Assembly: GCF_900177645.1 (NCBI RefSeq)
Contig: NZ_FXAO01000001.1
Coordinates: forward strand, 520,492 to 584,491
Source: Arenibacter troitsensis
GTDB lineage: Bacteria; Bacteroidota; Bacteroidia; Flavobacteriales; Flavobacteriaceae
Length of the DNA: 64,000 nt
Direction: 5' to 3'
A program made the translations under genes and the position numbers. The notes under the pieces were generated by a model, which saw only the letters and a list, made by a program, of their open reading frames with translations, did no database searches and was not told the DNA's origin. Positions 45,969-56,088 of this stretch are shown here, one piece after another (positions within the stretch are counted from its first letter, which is position 1; each line of letters opens with the position of its first letter).

Positions 45969-48194
45969 TTATTTATTGAACCAATAGGTGAATTTCAATG
46001 TCAAAGCCCAATTTCTTCCTTCCAGAGGTTCAATAAGGTAGTTGTTACTGTATACCAAAAATAAGTCGGACGCCGGTTTATAGCGCCATTGAAATCGCGA
46101 ATTTAGATTAAAGTTTTTGGATTGCTCATTGTATTGGAACAAGGTGGCAAAGAATAATTTGTTGGTAAAGGTTATATCGACCTCAGAGCCAATTAGCCAA
46201 AATTCGGTGTTGTTCCACGGAGCTGGTAGATTGATATTGTTATAACTTAAATTACTGCTTAGACTTACAAATGGTTGAAAGCGATAGCCCAACTCACTGA
46301 TGAGGCTTGTTCTGTTGCCATCCAGATAGTATCCTCCAAAACGTCCGCCAATGGAGTAGGTAAACATACTTTGGGGTTTGGAAATGAAATCGATGGTATA
46401 GGCGTTCCAATGGTGCTGGGTTCCAATATCCAATAATTCCTTGCCCGATCTTGTAGGGTCAAAAGGCGATAATAGTTCCACATATTCATCGGTTACCCCT
46501 AGGTTTAATTTGGAACGGTCCCGAAAGTCAAATAGGTATTCCATAAGGTTGATGTTATCCGTATGCTCCAATCTTTCATTAAAGAAATAACTTGTGCTGA
46601 ATTTAGGACCATGACTCAAAATGGTGCTTTTTTTGGGAAAGAATAGATGACCTATATAGGAAGTGACGTTTACATAGCCATTTCTTGGTACAAAACCAAC
46701 TTCGGCAGTATAATCGTCCTCCACCGATTCTTCCTGTATTTTCCAATTCCATTTACGGCTTTTATATTCCAAATGGGCCGCTTGGGAAATACCGTTGCCA
46801 TTCTTTTTGGGAGCGAAGGACTTTAGTAAAAAAGCCTTCCCCGTCCACTGGTTATTGGCGGAGGCCAAATTATATTCCAAACCCACATTTCTATTAAATT
46901 TTGGAAAAACTGTTCTAAGGGAATCCGTATCCTGTGGGTAATTAAAAGATTCCTTGTTTACAAACATAAGGCCAATGCTAGACCTTGCAAATACTTTTCT
47001 TTGTAATGAGAGCACCCCAAAATTTTGACTGGGCAGCCCAGTTTCATCTATGCTTGCCGTTTGCATATCCATAAGGCCTAAACGCCATTTTTTATTGAGG
47101 TTCCCACTAACCCTTGCACCAGCTCTTATGGGTACGCCCAATCCTATTCTCCTGGAGAAAAAGGGACGTATGGTGGCATAACCAAAGTTGGCAAAGAGAT
47201 CTCCGTTCTCCAGAAAGAATTGTCTTTTTTCTGGAAAAAAAAGTTCAAATCGGTCTAGGTTGGTTACCTGTCTATCTACTTCTACCTGGGAGAAATCCGG
47301 ATTTACCGTCAAGTCTAGATTTAAAGAAGTACTAAGACTAAACTTGACATCGCCTCCAATTTTTTTGTCATACTGGGTATCCGTGTTGTTTTCCAGATCC
47401 TCACTTATACCGCCCAATACATATGGTATAATGGAAAAATTTGTTTTTGGGGAAGGAGGAGGGGAATCCCAGACCAAAGTTCCGGTATAGGCCAGTGAAG
47501 CAGTGGGGAATTGTCGGGGAATGGGTGTCCAACTCGATTTTTCGCCCGATTTTAAATCCAGTCGGCTGAAGTTAATGCCCCATTCGGTAACTCCGTCTTC
47601 ATAACGTATGGATTTGAAGGGGATGGCCATTTCAAAGACCCATTTTTCTTCGTCACTTGTTACGGCGGATATCCATTTGCTGTCCCAATTGAGGTCTACG
47701 CTGCCTCCACTGTGCATGGTACCGTCCCATTGTGCACCTGCTGCGTTGGAGCCAAATGAATAACCCGTGGTTTGATTGTTGAATGGGTCTAGGAACAATA
47801 AAAAATTGTCATTTTTTCCAAAACTAAAATCGCGTCGTAATGATTCTACGTAGTATGGGCCTTTGGTGGCGTTGTAGAAAGTAGCTAAAAGGTATAGATT
47901 ATTTTCATCGTAGGTCATTCGGATTTCAGAAGGTTCATTCGCCATTCCGGTATCCATAGGCAGTACCATATAGAAGTTGGATGCCACATCCGTGTCTTGC
48001 CAGGCCATATCGTTCCCGATCCCATCTATTTCTATTGTGGCAGTAGTCTTGTGGATATTTAATTGAAAGGACTGATTTTTTTTCTGAGCCGCTAGGGGTA
48101 TTGCCAAAACAAGGGCTAAAAGAGTTAGGGGTACTTTTTTATAAGCTGACAAGGGAATGGTCTTTTTGTTGGTTGAACGTACTAAAATAGGCAT
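45969..48194 (-). CDS. DUF5916 protein with N-terminal CBM9-like domain, outer membrane barrel
   Basis: 741 residues. A signal segment (VPLTLLALVLAIPLAAQ) is followed by a CBM9-like domain (ATIEIDGIGNDMAWQDTDVA.., MTYDENNLYLLATFYN, WVFEMAIPFKSIRY; about residues 45-225), then a long DUF5916 region with DFSQVEVDRQVTNLDRFELFFPEKRQFFLEN and a barrel-like tail ending in LKFTYWFNK. Members are thought to sit in the outer membrane; role unknown, often near carbohydrate or proteolysis genes. The start is uncertain: ATG 48194 is used, ATG 48221 would add nine residues. Weak link to neighbours. Confidence 0.83.
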   Translation of the reverse strand: MPILVRSTNKKTIPLSAYKKVPLTLLALVLAIPLAAQKKNQSFQLNIHKTTATIEIDGIGNDMAWQDTDVASNFYMVLPMDTGMANEPSEIRMTYDENNLYLLATFYNATKGPYYVESLRRDFSFGKNDNFLLFLDPFNNQTTGYSFGSNAAGAQWDGTMHSGGSVDLNWDSKWISAVTSDEEKWVFEMAIPFKSIRYEDGVTEWGINFSRLDLKSGEKSSWTPIPRQFPTASLAYTGTLVWDSPPPSPKTNFSIIPYVLGGISEDLENNTDTQYDKKIGGDVKFSLSTSLNLDLTVNPDFSQVEVDRQVTNLDRFELFFPEKRQFFLENGDLFANFGYATIRPFFSRRIGLGVPIRAGARVSGNLNKKWRLGLMDMQTASIDETGLPSQNFGVLSLQRKVFARSSIGLMFVNKESFNYPQDTDSLRTVFPKFNRNVGLEYNLASANNQWTGKAFLLKSFAPKKNGNGISQAAHLEYKSRKWNWKIQEESVEDDYTAEVGFVPRNGYVNVTSYIGHLFFPKKSTILSHGPKFSTSYFFNERLEHTDNINLMEYLFDFRDRSKLNLGVTDEYVELLSPFDPTRSGKELLDIGTQHHWNAYTIDFISKPQSMFTYSIGGRFGGYYLDGNRTSLISELGYRFQPFVSLSSNLSYNNINLPAPWNNTEFWLIGSEVDITFTNKLFFATLFQYNEQSKNFNLNSRFQWRYKPASDLFLVYSNNYLIEPLEGRNWALTLKFTYWFNK

Positions 48195-48263
48195 TTTATA
48201 AGGATCTGAACCATATGGCATGCCTTACTTTCAACCACCCTATTCATATATCTTAGTCGCCGA

Positions 48264-48755
48264 TCAAGGTGTTTTCTGGTAGACAATGGAATCCCCAACG
48301 GCCAAAGTCCATTTGTCCGCTAAACCGGCATTTACTTCAAGTACATATTTTACGGGAACTTTGGAAGGTAAACTGTTTTCCTTAAAAGGTTGTGCATTCT
48401 TTTGAAAACTGGCTATTTTCATCTGGTCGTCCACAAAGATGAGGTCTAAGGGAAATTCGGTGTTTTTCATATAAAAGTAATGCATGGCAACATCGTCAAA
48501 GACAAACAGCATTCCTTGGTTTGGTTCCATAGAACTACGGTACATAAGTCCGGTTTCCCTTTCGTAGTCGGTATCCGCTATCTCAATTTCCAGAGTGGTT
48601 AAAAGGGAATCCGATTCTTTTTTCAGTATGCGGAGATCTCCTTCTTTTTTAAAGGTGACAGGAGCTGTTTTTATAGCTTTTTTGGGTTCCTCCTTGCAGG
48701 AAAGCTGCATGACAAAACAAACAGCAATAAGTAGACAGATTTTACAATTTCCCAT
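48264..48755 (-). CDS. DUF192-family lipoprotein
   Basis: 163 residues. Lipoprotein signal CFVMQLSC (Cys20). The DUF192 domain covers most of the mature part: LTTLEIEIADTDYERETGLMYR, GMLFVFDDVAMHYFYMKNTEFPLDLIFVD, VLEVNAGLADKWTLAVGD. DUF192 proteins are small periplasmic beta-proteins without a settled function. It lies 47 nt downstream of lgt's stop, whose product makes the lipid anchor of lipoproteins like this one. ATG at 48755. Confidence 0.88.
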   Translation of the reverse strand: MGNCKICLLIAVCFVMQLSCKEEPKKAIKTAPVTFKKEGDLRILKKESDSLLTTLEIEIADTDYERETGLMYRSSMEPNQGMLFVFDDVAMHYFYMKNTEFPLDLIFVDDQMKIASFQKNAQPFKENSLPSKVPVKYVLEVNAGLADKWTLAVGDSIVYQKTP

Positions 48756-48802
48756 TTTACAATTTCTGTTTGGTGTAGGTACCTTTAATCTTTCCTAGCA
48801 GA

Positions 48803-49768
48803 CTATTTTGAGATACCCGATTTTGGTCTAAGGATATAATAGAATCCAACTAAAATAAATGGTATGCTCAACCATTGGCCGGTGGATAACAAGCCCAGTG
48901 ATTCTTCAAATCCACCCTGACTTTTCTTTACGTATTCCACAAAGAAGCGTACCGTCCATAAAAGCACTAGGAATACCCCGAAAAGATACCCCAGTTTATC
49001 CTTTTTGTCGGTTTTCCAATAGAGATAATATAAAATGGCAAATACAAAAATATAACAGAACCCTTCGTACAGTTGCGCTGGATGCCTATAGGGAATAGCC
49101 TCCAGGTATTCGGCAAAACGAGGGTCTTTTTCAATTAGGTTATAGGCGGCATTTACCGTTTTTTCTTTAGTGATGGATAATGCTTTGTATGCAGGCATGT
49201 CGTCGGAATCGCGTACAAACCTAGTGGCCAAGGCAAAAGTTTTTTCCACAGATTTGCCATTGATCTCGGAATTGAAGAAATTCCCCAATCGAACACAAAA
49301 AGCACCAATGGATACTGGAATAACAATGCGGTCTAGAATCCATAGAATTTTAAATTCAGGATATTTTCTGGTGTAAAGGTACATGCCAATGATAATTCCT
49401 ATGGCCGCTCCGTGACTTGCGAGACCGGTAAATCCTGTAAACTCGTAACCATTAATAAATCCGAAAAGGGTGCTTTCCGCACTTTCCCTAATGGGAAGCA
49501 AAATTTCCAATAAGTGGTTTTGGTAATACGGCCAATCATAGAAAAATACATGGCCCAATCTTGCCCCTAACATGGTGGCCAAAACGGTGTAAATAAAAAG
49601 GGAGTCCAGCTGCTCCAGGGATTTTTTTTCTTTTAGAAATATTTTCTTCATGAGATACCAGCCCAATGCGAAAGCGATTATCCATAGAAGATTGTAATAT
49701 TTTATTTGTATTACCCCAATTTTAAAAAGGGTATCGGCGGGATTCCAAGTAAAGCCTAAAAAGTACAT
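48803..49768 (-). CDS. lgt: Prolipoprotein diacylglyceryl transferase
   Basis: 321 residues, seven TM segments. GLASHGAAIGIIIGMYLY holds the essential His (HGG-like loop, here SHGAAIG), and RLGNFFNSEINGK is the Lgt signature with the essential Arg. RHPAQLYEGF is the third conserved block. It transfers diacylglycerol to the lipobox Cys in the inner membrane and so is needed for the many lipoproteins of this window (SusD, PL7, PL6). The H-G-G motif reads HGA here. Some insert between helices 5 and 6 (KALSITKEKTVNAAYNLIEKD) is common in Bacteroidetes. ATG at 49768. Confidence 0.94.
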   Translation of the reverse strand: MYFLGFTWNPADTLFKIGVIQIKYYNLLWIIAFALGWYLMKKIFLKEKKSLEQLDSLFIYTVLATMLGARLGHVFFYDWPYYQNHLLEILLPIRESAESTLFGFINGYEFTGFTGLASHGAAIGIIIGMYLYTRKYPEFKILWILDRIVIPVSIGAFCVRLGNFFNSEINGKSVEKTFALATRFVRDSDDMPAYKALSITKEKTVNAAYNLIEKDPRFAEYLEAIPYRHPAQLYEGFCYIFVFAILYYLYWKTDKKDKLGYLFGVFLVLLWTVRFFVEYVKKSQGGFEESLGLLSTGQWLSIPFILVGFYYILRPKSGISK

Positions 49769-49946
49769 CTACGATTTTTTAAGCGACTAAGATAAGTAAA
49801 TACTGTAAAGAATAGGGGACGGAAATGGGTTAATTTGAATATCTCGTCAGGAATATATTTGGAAAAGTAATGTTGCTTCCTTATGCAATTATTACCAAAC
49901 TGACTTTAAAAATGCTTATTGCTACAGAAATCCGGGAACAAACAAG

Positions 49947-50168
49947 TTATGGCACCGGGTCGTAACCGCTTCCTCCCCAAGGGTGGCAGCTAAAAATTCT
50001 TTTTAGGGCCAGCCAGCCTCCTTTGAACAGGCCATGTTTTTGAAGGGCTTCCAAAGTGTATTGTGAACAGGTGGGGGAGTATCGGCATGTGGCCGGGGTA
50101 AGAGGGGAAATAAAATTTTGGTAAAACTTCACCAATAGTACAAATGGGCCAATTAATATTTTTTTCAT
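49947..50168 (-). CDS. yidD: Membrane protein insertion efficiency factor YidD
   Basis: 73 residues, the usual size. Begins with an amphipathic helix and carries the family core [21 protein letters not shown] with its three Cys and [21 protein letters not shown], ending [12 protein letters not shown]. YidD assists YidC in inserting inner membrane proteins. It lies between cysS and lgt on the same strand. Confidence 0.95.
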   Translation of the reverse strand: MKKILIGPFVLLVKFYQNFISPLTPATCRYSPTCSQYTLEALQKHGLFKGGWLALKRIFSCHPWGGSGYDPVP

Positions 50169-50317
50169 CTATTCAAAATATTATAGTGATCTAAAAAGGA
50201 ACTATAGAAATATTTTCCACATAGATTCCATGCTACACTTGGGTACTAAGGTTTTATTTTTTTTGGTTGATGGGTTAAAAGTCTATTTTATGCATGCCCA
50301 TTTCCATATGGCCCAAA

Positions 50318-51799
50318 TTAGCTGAGACTAAAGGTGGTGCCATCTTTTCCATCATTCAACTGAATGCCCATCGCTGCCAATTGGTCCCTTATTTTGTCCG
50401 ATGTGGAGAAATCCTTATTGGCCCGTGCCTCATTTCGCAACTGTATCAGAAGACCAACAACGCTATTCAATTTATCGGAATTAAGCATGGCACTATTTTG
50501 ATTTTCAAGGCCTAATATATCAAAAGCAAAACTGTGCATGGTCTCAATAAAAAGTTCCTTGTCCTTTTGGGTTATGGTTTCCTTGCCCTCTTTTATCAAA
50601 TTGATGCGTTTCACGGCTTCAAACAAATTGGCCGTTAGCATTGGGGTATTGAAATCATCGTTCATGGCATCGTAACCCTTCTGTTTCCACTCCTCCACAT
50701 TAAAGCTGGACGAGGAACTGGTGGTTAGTTTTTCCATACTGTCAATGGCATCCATCAATTTTTGAAACCCTTTTTCGGATGCGGAAAGGGCTTCATCGCT
50801 TAGGTCCAAGATGCTGGTGTAATGGGCCTGCATCATAAAAAAGCGCACCACAGATGGTGTATAGGGTTTGCTTAGAATGTTATTCTCCCCAGAAAACATT
50901 TCATTCGGCAAGATGTTGTTGCCTGTAGATTTGGCCATTTTTTTGCCGTTTAAGGTCAGCATATTGGCATGCAACCAATATTTTACCGGCGCATGTCCAT
51001 TACAGGCTTCGGCCTGGGCTATTTCACATTCATGATGTGGGAATTTTAGGTCCATACCGCCACCATGTATGTCAAAAGTTTCACCCAGATACTTGGTGCT
51101 CATAGCTGTACATTCCAGGTGCCAACCGGGAAAACCATCGCCCCAAGGAGAAGGCCACCGCATTATATGCTGGGCTTCCGCTTTTTTCCATAGTGCAAAG
51201 TCCTGGGGATTCTTTTTTTCGTCCTGTGCGGCCAATTCACGGGTATTGGCAATCATATCCTCCAATTTTCTCCCACTTAATTTACCGTACTCATGGGTCT
51301 CGTTGAATTTTTCAACATCAAAATAAACAGAACCGTTAATTTCGTAAGCATATCCTTTTTCCAGAATATTCTTTATGATTTCAATTTGCTCAATAATGTG
51401 TCCGGTAGCGGTAGGTTCAATACTTGGAGGCAAGAAATTGAATTTTTGTAGTATGCTGTGAAAATCCAGGGTATACTGTTGTACCACCTCCATGGGCTCC
51501 AGTTGTTCCAACCGTGCTTTCTTGGCAATTTTATCCTCACCGTCTTCCGCATCGTTTTCCAAATGCCCGGCGTCCGTAATATTCCGGACATATCTCACCT
51601 TATACCCCAGATGTTTTAAATACCTGAAGATCATGTCGAAAGACATGAAGGTTCGGCAATTGCCCAAGTGTACATTGCTGTAAACGGTGGGTCCACAGAC
51701 GTACATGCCCACGTGGCCCTCGCTTAAAGGTTCAAAAACTTCTTTTTCTCCCGTAAGGGAATTGTAAACTTTTAATTTTTGAGTTTGGTACAAAGACAT
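50318..51799 (-). CDS. cysS: Cysteinyl-tRNA synthetase
   Basis: 493 residues. Class I signature: [24 protein letters not shown] (HIGH-like HLGN) near the N-terminus, and KMAKSTGN (KMSKS-like) near residue 270. Zinc ligands include Cys of CGPTVY and the [12 protein letters not shown] segment. It charges tRNA-Cys. The frame opens at TTG 51814, but the ATG at 51799 ([13 protein letters not shown]) is the normal start and lies 15 nt after the folE stop, so the two are co-transcribed. Confidence 0.96.
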   Translation of the reverse strand: MSLYQTQKLKVYNSLTGEKEVFEPLSEGHVGMYVCGPTVYSNVHLGNCRTFMSFDMIFRYLKHLGYKVRYVRNITDAGHLENDAEDGEDKIAKKARLEQLEPMEVVQQYTLDFHSILQKFNFLPPSIEPTATGHIIEQIEIIKNILEKGYAYEINGSVYFDVEKFNETHEYGKLSGRKLEDMIANTRELAAQDEKKNPQDFALWKKAEAQHIMRWPSPWGDGFPGWHLECTAMSTKYLGETFDIHGGGMDLKFPHHECEIAQAEACNGHAPVKYWLHANMLTLNGKKMAKSTGNNILPNEMFSGENNILSKPYTPSVVRFFMMQAHYTSILDLSDEALSASEKGFQKLMDAIDSMEKLTTSSSSSFNVEEWKQKGYDAMNDDFNTPMLTANLFEAVKRINLIKEGKETITQKDKELFIETMHSFAFDILGLENQNSAMLNSDKLNSVVGLLIQLRNEARANKDFSTSDKIRDQLAAMGIQLNDGKDGTTFSLS

Positions 51800-51814
51800 T
51801 ATTAAGCGGGACAA

Positions 51815-52495
51815 TTAAAATTTAGTATCGATGTTTATATAGTCCAAAAATTCTCTTCTTACGGCCTCTTCCTTAAATTTTCCGCCGTATTCTGCTGTTA
51901 CGGTGCTACTTTCAATATCGCGTATGCCTCGGGAATTTACACATAAATGTTTGGCGTCTATAACACAGGCAACATCTTCGGTGCCTAAAACCTGTTGCAG
52001 TTCCCTTACGATCTGAATGTTTAAACGTTCCTGAACCTGAGGTCTTTTGGCGTAATAATCCACAATCCTGTTCATTTTGGAGAGGCCAACAACGGTGCCC
52101 TTGGATATATAGGCCACGTGGGCTTTCCCCACAATAGGTAATAAATGATGCTCACAGGTAGAATACAGGGTGATGTTTTTTTCTACCAACATTTCTCCGT
52201 ACTTGTATTTATTGTCAAAGGTGGATGATTTTGGTCTTTTTTTGGGATTTAGGCCTCCAAAAATTTCTTGAACAAACATTTTGGCCACTCTGTTTGGCGT
52301 TCCCTTTAAGCTATCATCATCAAGGTCAAGGCCTAAAGTCAGCATTATTTCATTTACACTGCCTCTTATGCGTTCTATTTTTTCTTCATCACTTAGCACA
52401 AATGCATCCTTACGTAAAGGTGTGTCCTCAGCAGCGGAAACGTGATCGTCCCCTAACTCTTCAAAATGCTTTTCCAATGCGTTGTCGATTTTCAT
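51815..52495 (-). CDS. folE: GTP cyclohydrolase I
   Basis: 226 residues. The zinc and GTP-binding motifs of FolE are clear: STCEHHLLPIVGKAHVAYI (Cys and His ligands), GLSKMNRIVDYYAKRPQVQERL and CVIDAKHLCVNSRG (second Cys ligand). It converts GTP to dihydroneopterin triphosphate, the first step of folate (or preQ0) synthesis. An N-terminal extension of about 40 residues (ALEKHFEELGDDHVSAAED) is Bacteroidetes-like. Upstream of cysS on the same strand; ATG at 52495. Confidence 0.95.
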   Translation of the reverse strand: MKIDNALEKHFEELGDDHVSAAEDTPLRKDAFVLSDEEKIERIRGSVNEIMLTLGLDLDDDSLKGTPNRVAKMFVQEIFGGLNPKKRPKSSTFDNKYKYGEMLVEKNITLYSTCEHHLLPIVGKAHVAYISKGTVVGLSKMNRIVDYYAKRPQVQERLNIQIVRELQQVLGTEDVACVIDAKHLCVNSRGIRDIESSTVTAEYGGKFKEEAVRREFLDYINIDTKF

Positions 52496-52631
52496 TTAAA
52501 ATTGCTTTTTAAGGCAGCAAAGATATACATTAAATGCCACTTAATACCATATTTACCTCCCTACACAACATAAATTAGTGTTAACTAAACTTGGGTGTTA
52601 CTTTTGAAATTCCCAAATTTTATAGGTATTC

Positions 52632-54437
52632 ATGAACAGGTTGGTCGTCGTTTTTGGAATTATTTGGTGTCTCTGCAGTACTGTGGCCGTGGCCCAAGTG
52701 GCTCCGGATTGTTCCAATGCAGTGCCTATTTGTAACAATACTCCTGTCAATGGGGGTACCAATGGCTATGGTGCGGATGATTTTAAAGGTGCCAATAAAT
52801 CCGGTTGTTTGGAAAAAACACTTTCCGGGGCAATAGAGTCCAATGCTGCTTGGTATAGGTTTAGGACAGGGGCCTCAGGACAATTGGGATTTAATATTGG
52901 TTTCGATTCCAACGAAGATTGGGACTTTGCCCTTTATAAAGCCAGTGATTGCAATTCCCTGGGCGACCCGGTACGATGTAATTTTTTTGATAATAGGGAT
53001 GCCAATAGTTTTATTGGAGTAGGGATGGACCCACAAGGGGCTACGGATAATGTTCAATATGAAGAGTGGTTGGAGGTTTTGCCCGGTGAGGACTACTACT
53101 TATTGGTAAATAACTTTAGTAACGTTAATTCGGGATTTTCCATACAGTTTACGGGTCAAATTTTTGTTACCAACCCTTATGATGCGTTGGATTGTGCAAT
53201 AATCAACAATCTTTTGGGGCCTCCAATTACGGCATGTAACAATGAAAGCATTGTTTTGGATGCCACTACCGCCGATGTGGTAAGTTACACTTGGTATAAG
53301 GATGTAGGCAATGGGTATACCCAAATTCCTGGTGAGGTTTCCGCTACCTTAAATGTGCTGGAAGCTGCTTTTTACCGTGTGGAAGTAATAACCCAGTCCC
53401 AGAATAATATTATTAGTGATGTACAAGTGGGGTTTTCCCAGGCGCCTATAACTTCCCCTGTTGGTGATGAACACCTTTGCCTGGATGCGGAATATTTTTA
53501 TTTAAGTGATAAGGATCAAATGGCGTTGGGCGGACAATCTGCGAACGAGGTAATCATATCCTATCATACGAGTTTGACCGATGCGGAGGCTGGGATAAAT
53601 GCCTTGCCTTTGGAATATGGATTGCAGGCAGGGCAGCAGCAGATATATATTAGGGCCACCTCTGTACAGAATCCAAGATGCTATGATGCTTCTGAAGATT
53701 TTACATTAACGGTCCATCAACCTTTGACCCCCAGCTTTCCTTTGGAGGTTTTTCTTTGTGAAGGTGAACCCAGTGCTGTGATAGGCGAGACGGCCCCTGA
53801 TCCAGAATATAATTACCTTTGGAGTACTGGCGAGACAACTTCTAATATTACCGTTTCCCAAGGCGGGGAATATTCATTATCGATAACCGATAAGTTGGGT
53901 GTTTCAGCTTGCGAAAATGACTTTATGATTACCGTCTATGCCTCCAATACACCGCATATAAAGGAGGTGGTAATAGAAGATCTGCAAGACAACAATACCA
54001 TTACGATAATTCCCGACAGGGAGGGTGACTTTGAATATAGATTGGATAACGGGGCATATCAAGCAGATGCTAAGTTTTATAATGTACTTCCGGGTAGGCA
54101 CACTGTTACCTTAAACGATCTGAACGGCTGCGGAACCGCTACGGAAACCATTGTTGTAGTAGGGTTTCCCAAGTTTTTTACCCCCAATGGCGACGGGGTT
54201 AACGATATTTGGAACATTGTAGGAATGTCCAGTTTGGACGAACCTATTTTGACGGTCTATAACAGGTACGGAAAGTTGCTTAAACAACTGTCCCCAAATA
54301 GTATGGGTTGGGATGGCACCTATAATGGCGTTGCACAGCCCTCGGACGATTATTGGTTTAAGCTTAGTTTTAAGGATCAGGACGGACAACGTATTGTGGC
54401 CAAGTACATTAATAACCATTTTTCCCTAAAGCGTTAA
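52632..54437 (+). CDS. Secreted protein with T9SS type B (gliding motility-associated) sorting domain
   Basis: 601 residues. Signal peptide ending AVAQ. The body holds PKD/Ig-like beta-domains (VVSYTWYKDVGNGYTQIP, YNYLWSTGETTSNITVSQGGEYSLSITD) and an N-terminal region beginning APDCSNAVPICNN. The last ~95 residues are the type B C-terminal sorting domain: FPKFFTPNGDGVNDIWNI, VYNRYGKLLKQL, GWDGTYNG, SDDYWFKLSF, ending in FSLKR. It should be exported by the type IX system and attached to the cell surface. Ligand unknown. Its paralogue follows at 54601. Confidence 0.9.
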   Translation: MNRLVVVFGIIWCLCSTVAVAQVAPDCSNAVPICNNTPVNGGTNGYGADDFKGANKSGCLEKTLSGAIESNAAWYRFRTGASGQLGFNIGFDSNEDWDFALYKASDCNSLGDPVRCNFFDNRDANSFIGVGMDPQGATDNVQYEEWLEVLPGEDYYLLVNNFSNVNSGFSIQFTGQIFVTNPYDALDCAIINNLLGPPITACNNESIVLDATTADVVSYTWYKDVGNGYTQIPGEVSATLNVLEAAFYRVEVITQSQNNIISDVQVGFSQAPITSPVGDEHLCLDAEYFYLSDKDQMALGGQSANEVIISYHTSLTDAEAGINALPLEYGLQAGQQQIYIRATSVQNPRCYDASEDFTLTVHQPLTPSFPLEVFLCEGEPSAVIGETAPDPEYNYLWSTGETTSNITVSQGGEYSLSITDKLGVSACENDFMITVYASNTPHIKEVVIEDLQDNNTITIIPDREGDFEYRLDNGAYQADAKFYNVLPGRHTVTLNDLNGCGTATETIVVVGFPKFFTPNGDGVNDIWNIVGMSSLDEPILTVYNRYGKLLKQLSPNSMGWDGTYNGVAQPSDDYWFKLSFKDQDGQRIVAKYINNHFSLKR

Positions 54438-54600
54438 GGATAGACGGGGTATGCAATGTACTTAAACCCTATTCTTCTAATCTTTTAATCTACAAGGTAT
54501 TTGTCTTCTAAATTTTGTGATAAATGTACCTCCTGTTATACTAAATCATTTTCATAAGAGTTATTATACTTGATTTAAGTATGTATTAGCCTCAATTTCT

Positions 54601-56016
54601 ATGCGGTCACTTATCTGTTCTATTTGCGTTATGTTGCTGTTTGTGAGCAATATGATTGCACAAAATTCACCTGATTGTAGGAGCGCCATACCTGTTTGTG
54701 CAGATGCGCCCATTATGGGAACTGCGGACGGCGGGGGTATCGATGATTTTGATCCGGATACGGTTCGCCAGACAGGTTGTCTTGAAAAAGGAAGTAATAT
54801 TTCTGCCAATATAGAAAATAATACCTCATGGTATGTGTTCAGGGCGGGGACGGACGGACAGGTGGGCTTTGATATAGAAGCTTTGCCTGTTAGTGGCAGT
54901 ACCATTACGGCGGAATGGGATTTTGCGGTATACGGACCGGATGTGGACTGTTTAGGTATAGGAACCGGAAGTATTGAGCCCATTAGGTGTAATTACGAAA
55001 CCAATAACACCCGTTTTACGGGAATAGGAATAAATCCTGAAAATGGGGATGTAGGCGCTCCTTTTTTAAAGCAAAGCCAAAATACCTATGACGAATGGTT
55101 GGATGTTAGAGAGGGTGAAATCTATTATATTCTCATTAATAACTGGAACACCAATTTTGATGATGAAGCGGAATCCTTTGTGTTGACCTTTACCGGTAGA
55201 TCGGTTGATGCCGATCAGGATAACGCATTGGATTGTACCTTAAGGGACGAATTTTTGGGATTGGATATCATTGCCTGTGAAGGTGATCCGGACATTACCC
55301 TTTCCGCATTTAATTCTCCCGTAGGTCCAGATATAGCAAGTGTGGAATGGACTGTGGATTATGAGGATGATGGTGTAATTGATGCCACCTTGCCAGGATC
55401 CGGACCGTCCAATGCCGAATTGGTGGTGAGCAGCCCCAATTCCGGAAGATATTTTGTTTTGATTACCAATAGTTTTGGACAGGAAGTAAGGGATGATATA
55501 TTGATTACGTATTTTGGAACACCAGTTTTGCAGGAAGTTATCGTTAGGGATGATATTTCCGACAACAATATTGTAGAGATAGTGGTGGCCAACCCGGACG
55601 GTAATTATGAGTATGCCATAAATGGTGGGCAATTTCAGGATGACCCTGTTTTTAATAATGTACCACCTGGGGTAAATACAGTGATAATCAATGATAAAAA
55701 TGGTTGTGGAACTACAGAGCCTATAGAGTTCTTGGTAGTGGGGTATCCTAAGTTCTTTACACCCAATGCCGACGGTATCCATGACCGATGGAATGTTTAT
55801 GGAATCTCTACCTTGATAGATCCCGTGGTATTTATATTTGATCGTTACGGCAAACTCCTTAAACAGATTGATGAAACCACAATAGGGTGGGACGGTACCT
55901 TTAACGGCAGGCCGATGCCTTCATCGGACTACTGGTTTAGGATGGACTATTCACGGGACGAAAACGGAATCATTGTGGCGCGCTCTGTTAGGACCCATTT
56001 TACTTTGAAGCGTTAG
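54601..56016 (+). CDS. Secreted T9SS type B protein, paralogue of the preceding gene
   Basis: 471 residues. Signal peptide ending NMIAQ. The N-terminal domain begins NSPDCRSAIPVCADAP, similar to the preceding protein's APDCSNAVPICNN, and both have a following CLEK..WYxFRxG pattern. Fewer Ig-like units than its neighbour. The C-terminal sorting domain repeats YPKFFTPNADGIHDRWNV, FDRYGKLLKQI, GWDGTFNG, SSDYWFRMDY, FTLKR. A tandem duplication with loss of about 130 residues explains the pair. 163 nt separates the genes; terminator at 56038-56066. Confidence 0.9.
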   Translation: MRSLICSICVMLLFVSNMIAQNSPDCRSAIPVCADAPIMGTADGGGIDDFDPDTVRQTGCLEKGSNISANIENNTSWYVFRAGTDGQVGFDIEALPVSGSTITAEWDFAVYGPDVDCLGIGTGSIEPIRCNYETNNTRFTGIGINPENGDVGAPFLKQSQNTYDEWLDVREGEIYYILINNWNTNFDDEAESFVLTFTGRSVDADQDNALDCTLRDEFLGLDIIACEGDPDITLSAFNSPVGPDIASVEWTVDYEDDGVIDATLPGSGPSNAELVVSSPNSGRYFVLITNSFGQEVRDDILITYFGTPVLQEVIVRDDISDNNIVEIVVANPDGNYEYAINGGQFQDDPVFNNVPPGVNTVIINDKNGCGTTEPIEFLVVGYPKFFTPNADGIHDRWNVYGISTLIDPVVFIFDRYGKLLKQIDETTIGWDGTFNGRPMPSSDYWFRMDYSRDENGIIVARSVRTHFTLKR

Positions 56017-56037
56017 GGCGGCGATATATTTTAAAAT

Positions 56038-56066
56038 AAAAAAGACGGGGCTTGCCCGTCTTTTTT
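56038..56066. terminator. Bidirectional terminator between convergent genes
   Basis: GACGGG (56044-56049) pairs with CCCGTC (56055-56060), flanked by A6 and T6; it serves the genes ending at 56016 (+) and 56089 (-). Confidence 0.88.
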
Positions 56067-56088
56067 ATTTCTAGTATATTTTCTTCCT

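Noticed and set aside
52632..56016. Genes 52632 and 54601 as one gene split by a frameshift
   Set aside because: Each has its own signal peptide and its own complete C-terminal sorting domain, so they are tandem paralogues.
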